This document shows, piece after piece, positions 1 through 5,034 of a stretch of 5,034 nucleotides of DNA; position 1 is the stretch's first letter, and every line of letters begins with the position of its first letter. The DNA is from Fidelibacterota bacterium (GTDB lineage: Bacteria; Fidelibacterota; UBA2242; JAFGTP01). The DNA is taken from assembly GCA_021735285.1 (NCBI GenBank), contig JAIPHI010000183.1:1-5034 (forward strand), written 5' to 3'. The notes under the pieces are model-generated. The model was not told the origin of the DNA and did not search any database. It saw nothing but the letters and a program-made list of their open reading frames with translations. The position numbers were made by a program, and so were the translations under genes.

Positions 1-171
1 AACTATTGATAGAATAGTGCACCATGGACATCTAATAATGCATACAGCTGAAACAAGTTACCGATTAGAAAATTCAATGATTAGAAAACAGAAAAAGTAA
101 ATATGCAGCTAGAATTTTATCTTGCAACAGCTACACTTTTTTCTTGCAAAGAGCTAGGATTTTATCTTGCA
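1..171 (+). mobile_element. Right end of an IS21-family insertion sequence
   Basis: The istB tail is followed directly by three copies of a ~20-bp repeat, the arrangement known for IS21-family termini, where multiple subterminal repeats serve as transposase-binding sites. Read inward from the outside, the last copy begins TGCAAGATAAAATCC, compatible with the TG...CA ends usual in this family. This places the likely outer boundary at about position 171. The boundary is inferred: the left end and the target-site duplication are outside the window, so it could be off by some bases. Confidence 0.65.
2..100 (+). CDS. istB: IstB, IS21-family helper ATPase (3' end only)
   Basis: This is the last 32 codons of a gene entering from the left edge, ending at TAA 98-100. 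The readable segment contains DRIVHHGHLIMHTAETSYRL, which matches the conserved C-terminal tail of IstB proteins (a D-R-hydrophobic-hydrophobic-H-H core followed by a Ser-Tyr-Arg-Leu motif). IstB is the AAA+ ATPase encoded after the transposase IstA in IS21-type elements. It remodels target DNA and recruits the IstA transposase. The Walker motifs lie outside the window, so whether the gene is intact cannot be judged. The call is supported by the IS21-like terminal repeats starting 8 bp after the stop. The family call rests on a short tail and is made from memory of family sequences. Confidence 0.8.
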   Translation, partial: TIDRIVHHGHLIMHTAETSYRLENSMIRKQKK

Positions 172-172
172 A
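108..172 (+). repeat. Three phased IS21-type terminal repeats
   Basis: Copies lie at 108-127, 130-149 and 153-172. The outer two are gctaRaattttatcttgcaa-like and agree at 19 of 20 positions; the middle one agrees with the first at 17 of 20. All end in cttgcaa. Start-to-start spacings of 22 and 23 bp put the copies about two helical turns apart, on the same face of the DNA, as expected for cooperative IstA transposase binding. Counts were made by hand. Confidence 0.75.
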
Positions 173-232
173 AATCCAAGTATTTTTTTATTCTTTACAT
201 TCCAGGAGGAGACATTAACTCTGGAATTTTAA

Positions 233-305
233 TATTAAAGGCTTCAGAAAAATCCACAACCACAAATAGTTGGTTACACAAGACATTAATATTGAAAATC
301 TCTAT
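233..305 (+). repeat. Dispersed repeat, copy A
   Basis: This stretch is similar to the reverse complement of 3741-3814. The first 39 bases (233-271 versus 3776-3814) agree at 33 positions, including uninterrupted matches aaggcttcag and aaaatccacaac. With one single-base gap the similarity continues to 305, about 57 of 74 columns by hand. Most core differences are A/G or C/T transitions. No shared open reading frame survives in both copies, so a non-coding repeat, a MITE-like relic or the decayed end of a former gene all fit. Confidence 0.75.
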
Positions 306-327
306 AAATAAAACACATCAAAATAGG

Positions 328-359
328 AAATCGCCCCGAAGCTATCCTCGGGGCGATTT
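328..359. other. Perfect 12-bp GC-rich hairpin, followed by SD and a 7-codon micro-ORF
   Basis: Arms 328-339 (aaatcgccccga) and 348-359 (tcggggcgattt) are perfectly complementary around an 8-base loop. The GC core stands out in AT-rich DNA. No run of T follows on either strand, so it is not a standard intrinsic terminator. Directly after it come a very strong Shine-Dalgarno-like run (aggaggagg, 360-368) and an ATG at 374 opening M-T-N-K-F-L-F, with a stop at 395-397. Together these could form a structured leader with a short peptide, the remains of a gene start, or part of a repeat family. Translation of the micro-ORF is unproven and I do not call it a gene. Confidence 0.6.
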
Positions 360-493
360 AGGAGGAGGTCTGTATGACAAATAAATTTCTATTTTAGCAT
401 AAATATGCGATGTTTATTTCTAAATGTAAATCCTTTAGATCTTTTAACCCCTCACACAACATATATTATCACCATATTTCATAAAAACTACTT

Positions 494-594
494 AATCAAT
501 ATTGCTAATATCACATATTAGACACCTTTATTTTGAAAAAGTTAAAATGTTTTTTTCTATTTTGTCAGATGTAATAATCAATATTGTTTATATC
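494..594. repeat. 19-bp direct repeat with an overlapping palindrome
   Basis: Copies at 494-512 and 576-594 agree at 17 of 19 positions, sharing aatcaatattg and atatc, and start 82 bp apart. The first copy overlaps the palindrome ctaatat-cac-atattag (505-521), with 7-bp arms. The arrangement resembles paired regulator-binding sites upstream of the protease gene, but AT-rich DNA produces such matches by chance fairly easily. Confidence 0.35.
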
Positions 595-675
595 TTATTC
601 TGCTGGTAGGATATATCAGTTCGGTTTATTAGTTGAATTCAAATTAATTTTTTTGTAAAGTTGTGACATGAAGAT

Positions 676-714
676 TCAAATAATAATACAACTGATTTTT
701 GAATTATTATTTGA
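676..714. repeat. Perfect 12-bp inverted repeat upstream of the protease gene
   Basis: tcaaataataat (676-687) and attattatttga (703-714) are exact reverse complements separated by 15 bases. The right arm overlaps a TTGACT that could serve as a -35 element, so an operator role is conceivable. The arms are almost pure A and T, which makes chance occurrence more likely. Confidence 0.4.
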
Positions 715-738
715 CTGGATAATATATCAAAATATCAA
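711..738 (+). promoter_or_regulatory. Weak candidate promoter for the protease gene
   Basis: TTGACT (711-716) is followed after 16 bases by TATCAA (733-738). The -35 match is good (5 of 6), the -10 match is poor (4 of 6). It would give a leader of roughly 100 bases before the ATG. Other AT-rich hexamers in 740-830, such as TATAAC at 770-775, lack a matching -35. The call is tentative. Confidence 0.2.
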
Positions 739-837
739 ACGGTCACATTAAATATTCTAACTTTTTAATTATAACTCGGCCGATGAATAGCATTGTAGAT
801 ATTGGTTTTTTTAAGGTTTAATCCGAAAAATTAAAAT

Positions 838-842
838 AGGAG
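838..842 (+). promoter_or_regulatory. Ribosome binding site of the protease gene
   Basis: AGGAG lies seven bases before the ATG at 850. This spacing supports that start, as does the signal peptide that begins there. Confidence 0.75.
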
Positions 843-849
843 TAAAAGA

Positions 850-3663
850 ATGCAAAAGAGTGTAATTTTTATTTTGGTACTATCTGTTTTTCTAATAGGA
901 GCAGAATTTACACTATTACCGAGAAAAACTAAATATACTAAGCCCTTCTTTAATAAACATCCTGAATATAATGGTAACAATGTGACAATTTTTATAATGG
1001 ATACAGGTGTTGAAATGTCTTTACCGGGACTCAAGAAAAACCCGGATGGTTCTGTAAAGGTCGTGGACGTATTCGACGCTTCCCGCAGTGGAGATGTCAA
1101 ATATGTCAAAGCCCAAACCCAAACTATCGACTCAGTTGAATATCTCACAGATGGCGAAGAGATATTCCTCTCTGATTACAACGAATTTTATTCGGAAGAA
1201 AAGGAATTTTACATTGGCGCTCTAAAGGAAGCCGAATATCAGAATAGCGAAGCCAGAGACATTAATGGCAATGGTGAAACTGATGATCAATGGGGCTTTA
1301 TATCTTTCCAAAATAGCTCCAATGAATGGGTTTTGGTAATGGATACTGATGCTAATGGCAGTTTAAAAGGAGAAGACAAAATTCAGGAATATAGACAAAA
1401 TCATAATTATATTCTTTTACCTCGCAAGAATCCAATTTTCCAGCATCAATGGATGTCTTTAGCTATCAATTTTTACCCAGAAAGAAAAGTAGTCAACTTC
1501 CATTTTGATGATGGGGCTCATGGTACCCATGTGGCAGGTATTGCTGCCGGATATCACCTTAACGGAGATTCGGATATCAATGGTCTTGCACCAGCTGCTC
1601 ATATCGTGAGCATTAAGATTGGTAATGGCGCAGCGCCTGGCTCTGCTACAAACACTGGATCCAAGAAAAGAGGCCTGGAATTTATAGAACGGTATATGGA
1701 AAAACAGGGCGGCTATGGTGTCATCAACTTGAGCTTTGGAATTGAATCTTCAAATGAGGGCTTTTCCGAGGCCGATAAGCTATTCAACGATTTTGCTAAA
1801 AATAATCCCAATGTTGTAGTTTGTACATCAGCAGGAAACGAGGGTCCGGGGGTATCTTCTATCGGAACTCCAGCAGCTGGTCAATTTTTAATTTCATCGG
1901 GAGCAGTGATGTACCACACAACCGCTCGCGATGAATATGGTTGGGATCTGAATTCTCCAAGAATAACCAGCTTTAGCTCTCGAGGTGGCGAAGTTGCAAA
2001 ACCGGATGTGATTTCTCCCGGCGCTATGATATCCACAGTGCCCCAATGGGCGGGAGGCGATTTTTACTGGGGAACCAGTATGGCGTCTCCTTATACCGCT
2101 GGCGAGATTGCCTGTGTTCTAAGCGGTTTACAGGCAAAATATCCAAAGCAGAACAAAATCTCTTCCGCTCTTATTCAACATGGTCTCAGGGAGACATCCC
2201 AGCCTTTAGAGGATTATAAAGTTCTGGACCAGGGAGCCGGAATGGTTGATATGTTAGAATTATTCGAATGGCTCGAAGACGAGATAGATAAGCCCACTCC
2301 TTTAAATTATCATATAGCTACAGAAACTTTCGTTCCCCATTTGCCAAAACTTAAAAGCAACTCTATTTTCTGGCGTATATACGATACAAATGATATCAAA
2401 GACGAATGCGATGTTACTATTAAACCGGTTTTCCCTGAAAGAACCTACCAAACTCAACTGGATCAATTTTTTATTAAATATCATCTTGATAGCGATTCAC
2501 GCTGGGCTCATCCTGCTCAGAGGAACATTTCTATTTCAAGAGATAATGAAACAGACATAAAAGTCGAACTAAATACTGAAGGGCTCGATAAAAATTCTTA
2601 TAAAACTGCCAAAATCACGCTTACACCCGATCACATATTTCAGGACGTTGGACAAGAATTCTGGGTTACTGCAATTAATCCACTCCACTTTACTAAAGAT
2701 AATGAATTTTCTTATTCCATTGAAGGTGAGAAGGTCGCGCCTGGCCACACTAAACGATACTTTCTGGCAGTTCCATACGGTGCTTCATCAATGAATGTCC
2801 ATATCCAAGCAGAAGAGGATGAATATGCTATGCTTAATTCCTATCTTTTTGATGAAGATGGGCTACCGGCTGGAAGATTACATGCAATCTCCTCAGATAA
2901 TGAGAACTATGAAGTTGATAAACGCTTTACTGATCTAGATCCCGGGGTTCTGGAATTAACAACGTATGGAAGTCTAGCAGGCGAAGAAGCATCCGAATAT
3001 GATTTAGAAGTCTCCTTTTCCGGTATTCAATTTAATACTGAGGAAACAAAAAATCTGAATTTCAACGGTGGTAATGGACCTTCTTTTTCCGGTACTGTAA
3101 CACCGGTTCTGGACAGCTATCAACATGTTCAATTACATGGGAGCATAAATGGATATACCCGCGAACATACACTTTCCTTTGGTAACAGTGATACACTTTC
3201 TGTCCCTTTCAGAAAAAATGCAAATGATGCCACTGTAAAGTTCAAAATCCACATGCCTCTAAAGTTTCACACTAATTTTACAGATATTGTGATTCTGGCA
3301 GAAAATTCTGAGGGCAAATTTGTGCATTCAAGCTCAATATTAGCTAAAGGAAATACATTTACTTTACCCTCATCACTTGCTGAAGGTTCCTATCAATTGA
3401 AAATTATGCCTGCCTATGTTGACTATGCCAACAAAGAAAAATTCGAATTACCTTTAGACGAAATTCATATTTTCTCCGAACAGTATAAAGGTTCTCACAA
3501 TTTTGAAGGGAACGCTCTTTATCAGGGATTGGAATATCCTTATACAATTTCATTGTCTTCAGCCCCACCTATTATTCCCGATGATACTTATTTTTACGGT
3601 GAACTCAATATTATGAAACGAGGAGAATCTATTGCAACCCGAGAGATCAAATTAGAAAAATAA
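850..3663 (+). CDS. Secreted tripeptidyl peptidase II-like subtilisin-family (S8) serine protease
   Basis: This 937-residue protein should remove short peptides, probably tripeptides, from free N-termini outside the cytoplasm. Residues 1-18 form a signal peptide (K3, hydrophobic core, Ile-Gly-Ala before the likely cut). The subtilase triad is D51 (MDTGV), H224 (HGTHVAG) and S410 (GTSMASP), with oxyanion Asn N330 (SAGNEGP). TPP II hallmarks include LLPR at 22-25, HPEYNG at 37-42 before the catalytic Asp, SGDV at 80-83, a long Asp-His insert (172 residues against about 32 in subtilisin), IKPVFPE at 524-530 and a beta-rich region from about 480 to the end. D165-D176 is an EF-hand-like loop. Animal TPP II is cytosolic, about 1,250 residues long and forms giant spindles. 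This protein is about 300 residues shorter at the C-terminus and is exported. I see no propeptide, cell-wall anchor or typical type IX secretion tail. It stands alone, with its own ribosome site and terminator. The family call is firm; tripeptidyl specificity is inferred. Confidence 0.92.
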   Translation: MQKSVIFILVLSVFLIGAEFTLLPRKTKYTKPFFNKHPEYNGNNVTIFIMDTGVEMSLPGLKKNPDGSVKVVDVFDASRSGDVKYVKAQTQTIDSVEYLTDGEEIFLSDYNEFYSEEKEFYIGALKEAEYQNSEARDINGNGETDDQWGFISFQNSSNEWVLVMDTDANGSLKGEDKIQEYRQNHNYILLPRKNPIFQHQWMSLAINFYPERKVVNFHFDDGAHGTHVAGIAAGYHLNGDSDINGLAPAAHIVSIKIGNGAAPGSATNTGSKKRGLEFIERYMEKQGGYGVINLSFGIESSNEGFSEADKLFNDFAKNNPNVVVCTSAGNEGPGVSSIGTPAAGQFLISSGAVMYHTTARDEYGWDLNSPRITSFSSRGGEVAKPDVISPGAMISTVPQWAGGDFYWGTSMASPYTAGEIACVLSGLQAKYPKQNKISSALIQHGLRETSQPLEDYKVLDQGAGMVDMLELFEWLEDEIDKPTPLNYHIATETFVPHLPKLKSNSIFWRIYDTNDIKDECDVTIKPVFPERTYQTQLDQFFIKYHLDSDSRWAHPAQRNISISRDNETDIKVELNTEGLDKNSYKTAKITLTPDHIFQDVGQEFWVTAINPLHFTKDNEFSYSIEGEKVAPGHTKRYFLAVPYGASSMNVHIQAEEDEYAMLNSYLFDEDGLPAGRLHAISSDNENYEVDKRFTDLDPGVLELTTYGSLAGEEASEYDLEVSFSGIQFNTEETKNLNFNGGNGPSFSGTVTPVLDSYQHVQLHGSINGYTREHTLSFGNSDTLSVPFRKNANDATVKFKIHMPLKFHTNFTDIVILAENSEGKFVHSSSILAKGNTFTLPSSLAEGSYQLKIMPAYVDYANKEKFELPLDEIHIFSEQYKGSHNFEGNALYQGLEYPYTISLSSAPPIIPDDTYFYGELNIMKRGESIATREIKLEK

Positions 3664-3687
3664 ATATTATGAAAAACTAATACTTTT

Positions 3688-3730
3688 ACCTTCCGGAGAC
3701 ATTATTTGTCTTTGGAAGGTTTTTTGTTTT
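3688..3730 (+). terminator. Intrinsic terminator of the protease gene
   Basis: The hairpin begins 25 bases after the stop codon. ACCTTCC (3688-3694) pairs with GGAAGGT (3714-3720), AGACA (3697-3701) pairs with TGTCT (3707-3711), and the GG/TT between them can form G-U pairs, giving a nearly continuous 14-bp stem with loop TTATT. A run of T follows, broken by a single G (3720-3730). It has the right polarity only for the plus strand, so it ends the protease transcript and does not serve the lipocalin gene. Confidence 0.9.
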
Positions 3731-3740
3731 AATTACAATT

Positions 3741-3814
3741 ATAGCGATTTGCAAAAGTTTTGTCTGATGTAGCATAACTATCCTTAGTTGTGGATTTTCC
3801 TGAAGCCTTCAATA
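3741..3814 (-). repeat. Dispersed repeat, copy B (inverted relative to copy A)
   Basis: Read on the minus strand, this matches 233-305, best in 3776-3814 (33 of 39). It lies just past the protease terminator and about 100 bp downstream of the lipocalin stop, between the 3' ends of two convergent genes. On the minus strand, frames through it meet stops early, for example after the segment reading GFRKIHN. An overlapping small inverted repeat, AGCCT/AGGCT (3804-3818), lacks a T-run and is not a clear terminator for the lipocalin gene. Confidence 0.75.
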
Positions 3815-3910
3815 GGCTGAAGTAAAAATAGATTTAAATAGTATTTATGATAAATTATATCTACAATTTTATAAGACAACTTATATGAAAATCGCAATAT
3901 AACACATTCC

Positions 3911-4453
3911 TTACTGCTCTGTGAGCTTAAACCGATCTGAATCGTAGCCTTTCTTTTCAATGATCTTAAATATATTCCTCAGGGTGCTATCCGATAATTC
4001 CGGCGACCTGCTTAATATCCAGCCGTATTTACGTTTAGGATGGCCCACGACTGCATATTCATAGTTTTCATCCAGTGCTATTATCCAGTAGTCACCCCAA
4101 AATAAACTGAAGCCGAAGATTTGCACAAAACTTACTTTTAATTTGGCATTGGTTTGAGGATCGACAATTTTTGCAATACCTTTGACTCGGCTTGTTTTGC
4201 CATTTTCTTTTACACATTTGTTTATAACGTTTAGCCTGCCATCTTCGCGTAATTCATATTTTGCAGTAACCTTGCGAGCACAACTTTTTTGAAATCTATT
4301 TGGTATCCGGGCAATTTCATACCATAAACCAATATACTTGTTAAGTTTCACATTATCGACTACTTCTAGTGCCTGGGAATTTTTCTGTTCCCCCGTTCCT
4401 ATCACAGGAAATAATGTTAAAAAGACAAGAGCACTAACTATAGTTCTTTTCAT
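3911..4453 (-). CDS. blc: Blc-type bacterial lipocalin, exported
   Basis: This 180-residue protein is a single-domain lipocalin, an eight-stranded barrel that binds fatty acids or lysophospholipids in the bacterial envelope. Counting from the chosen start, the lipocalin motif is G42-L43-W44 within YIGLWYEIAR. Blc-family blocks follow: LREDGRLNVINK, LKVSF, DYWIIALD (about 121-128), and GWILSRSP (about 144-151). Cysteines C58 and C80 match a pair common in this subfamily that probably forms a disulfide. The N-terminus is a signal peptide (MKRTIVSALVFLTLFPVIG). Unlike E. coli Blc it has no lipobox cysteine, so the product should be a soluble periplasmic or secreted protein. An in-frame ATG upstream (4471) adds six residues but has no ribosome site; the ATG at 4453 has one. 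No clear terminator lies downstream. It is divergent from the DUF2878 gene. The exact ligand is unknown. Confidence 0.9.
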   Translation of the reverse strand: MKRTIVSALVFLTLFPVIGTGEQKNSQALEVVDNVKLNKYIGLWYEIARIPNRFQKSCARKVTAKYELREDGRLNVINKCVKENGKTSRVKGIAKIVDPQTNAKLKVSFVQIFGFSLFWGDYWIIALDENYEYAVVGHPKRKYGWILSRSPELSDSTLRNIFKIIEKKGYDSDRFKLTEQ

Positions 4454-4456
4454 TTT

Positions 4457-4464
4457 CACCTCTT
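4457..4464 (-). promoter_or_regulatory. Ribosome binding site that sets the lipocalin start
   Basis: On the minus strand AAGAGGTG lies just before ATG 4453, with GAGG five bases from it, in the register for pairing with the 16S tail. The upstream in-frame ATGs (4471 and 4468) are preceded only by AT-rich sequence, so translation most likely starts at 4453, which also leaves a cleaner signal peptide. Confidence 0.7.
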
Positions 4465-4577
4465 CCATCATTTACTTATATTAAAAGGAAATATTCTAAT
4501 TCTCAAATTTTACACTTAAAAATATTCCAGAATGTTCAATTAATTTGATTAAAAACAATTTTGTAACTATTTTAAAT

Positions 4578-4583
4578 TATAAT
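4578..4583 (+). promoter_or_regulatory. Candidate -10 element of the DUF2878 gene in a divergent intergenic region
   Basis: A perfect TATAAT lies 37 bases before the ATG at 4621, giving a plausible short leader. No good -35 hexamer sits at 16-18 bases upstream, so strength and sigma-factor class are uncertain. The whole spacer 4454-4620 must also hold the lipocalin promoter on the other strand; a TAGAAT (plus coordinates 4493-4498) is a possible but weak -10 for it. Confidence 0.4.
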
Positions 4584-4620
4584 CTATCTAATTATGTTAT
4601 TAAAAAGAAAGGTTTATATT

Positions 4621-5034
4621 ATGAATAAAAAATTAATTTTTAATACTTTTGGACATCAAATGATATGGTGGGCTAGCGTTCTCGGAGCAATCTATGCGAT
4701 ACCCTATTTAGGGCCGCTCCTAATGCTCCCAGTCCTTACTTTCCATTTACTTTATACTTCCAATATGAAATATGAATTTATTTTAATATTAGTTGCCGCG
4801 GTATTGGGAACTTTTATGGATACTTTATTTAATATATTTGGAATTGTAGAATATAGCGGAACCTATAGTTTTGCCAGCTGGTTAGCACCTATTTGGATAA
4901 CTTCCATGTGGGTTGGATTCTCAACTACTATTAATTACAGTTTGAAAAAATTGGGTAGTAAAAAATATCTGGGAATGATCCTGGGAGCGGTATTTGGCCC
5001 AATTGCATATCTGGCAGGCCAACGCTATGGTGCT
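4621..5034 (+). CDS. DUF2878 family integral membrane protein (3' end cut by window)
   Basis: An open frame starts at ATG 4621, eight bases after an AAAGG ribosome site, and runs to the window edge without a stop (138 codons visible; the family is usually about 160-180 residues). It is strongly hydrophobic, with membrane segments at roughly 12-45 (probably two), 52-75, 84-106 and 116-134. DUF2878 features I recognise are the N-terminal QMIWWASVLGA block, D67 in a membrane segment, the tryptophan-rich LAPIWITSMWVGF stretch (88-100), and the GPIAYLAGQRYGA block (126-138). Its biochemical function is unknown. In other bacteria such genes often lie near lipocalin, DUF3833 and cyclopropane-synthase-like genes, and here it is divergent from a lipocalin. 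That supports an envelope or lipid-related role by context only. Confidence 0.82.
   Translation, partial: MNKKLIFNTFGHQMIWWASVLGAIYAIPYLGPLLMLPVLTFHLLYTSNMKYEFILILVAAVLGTFMDTLFNIFGIVEYSGTYSFASWLAPIWITSMWVGFSTTINYSLKKLGSKKYLGMILGAVFGPIAYLAGQRYGA

Larger units (their letters stand above)
172..849. other. Long AT-rich intergenic region without a convincing gene
   Basis: No frame here encodes a recognisable protein. The one longer open frame (103-384, plus strand) overlaps the insertion-sequence repeats and the GC hairpin and has low-complexity, unfamilial content. The region holds a dispersed repeat copy (233-305), a hairpin with a micro-ORF (328-397), a 19-bp imperfect direct repeat with a palindrome (494-594), a 12-bp inverted repeat (676-714) and an isolated 8-bp palindrome TCGGCCGA (776-783). 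From about 400 to 800 it is very AT-rich. It separates the insertion-sequence end from the protease gene and must contain that gene's promoter. Confidence 0.7.

Noticed and set aside
103..384. Open frame of 93 codons on the plus strand after istB
   Set aside because: It begins in the insertion-sequence terminal repeats, crosses the dispersed repeat and reads through the hairpin. It has no ribosome site at its start and no recognisable family, so it is judged a chance frame.
374..397. Seven-codon ORF as a genuine peptide gene
   Set aside because: The Shine-Dalgarno is strong, but a seven-codon frame cannot be supported as a gene from sequence alone. It is kept only as part of the hairpin observation.
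172..850. CRISPR array or tRNA in the long intergenic region
   Set aside because: The repeats seen are too few and unevenly spaced for a CRISPR array, and no cloverleaf-like structure is visible.
831..1148. Minus-strand frame of 105 codons over the protease start
   Set aside because: It lies opposite the signal peptide and N-terminal catalytic part of the protease, whose homology is strong. No independent support.
2302..2484. Minus-strand frame of 60 codons within the protease
   Set aside because: Shadow of the protease gene with no family resemblance or ribosome site.
3804..3885. Terminator for the lipocalin gene on the minus strand
   Set aside because: The small inverted repeats here (AGCCT/AGGCT at 3804-3818, TATAAG/CTTATA at 3870-3885) have short or AT-only stems and no T-run on the minus strand.
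4454..4471. Upstream lipocalin start at 4471
   Set aside because: No ribosome site precedes it, and it would add an acidic extension (Met-Met-Glu-Glu) before the signal peptide. The ATG at 4453 has a good ribosome site.

Overview
This is an AT-rich bacterial window with two complete genes, two genes cut by its edges, and a long gene-poor stretch. The taxon cannot be fixed from the sequence. Shine-Dalgarno sites, an intrinsic terminator, Sec-type signal peptides and an outer-envelope-type lipocalin suggest a Gram-negative (diderm) bacterium. That is inference.

Layout. Positions 1-171 are the right-hand end of an IS21-family insertion sequence: the last 32 codons of the helper ATPase gene istB, then three phased ~20-bp repeats ending in TTGCA. 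Positions 172-849 contain no convincing gene. They hold one copy of a dispersed repeat (233-305), a perfect 12-bp GC-rich hairpin (328-359) followed by a strong Shine-Dalgarno and a 7-codon micro-ORF, and several direct and inverted repeats that could be regulatory. Positions 850-3663 encode a 937-residue secreted serine protease whose closest recognisable relative is eukaryotic-type tripeptidyl peptidase II (TPP II). It has its own strong terminator at 3688-3730. A second, inverted copy of the dispersed repeat lies just beyond (3741-3814), so the protease gene is bracketed by inverted repeats. A Blc-type lipocalin follows on the minus strand (3911-4453), and divergent from it is a DUF2878 membrane protein (4621 to the window end).

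How the genes relate. The protease looks monocistronic and functionally separate from its neighbours. It probably trims peptides outside the cytoplasm, a setting unlike that of the cytosolic animal enzyme. The lipocalin and DUF2878 genes share a 167-bp divergent intergenic region. Such genes often neighbour one another in bacterial lipid-modification or stress clusters, so they may belong to a larger cluster continuing past the right edge.

The most interesting points are the secreted, propeptide-less, C-terminally short TPP II homologue with an EF-hand-like loop, and the inverted ~74-bp repeat that brackets it next to an insertion-sequence end.
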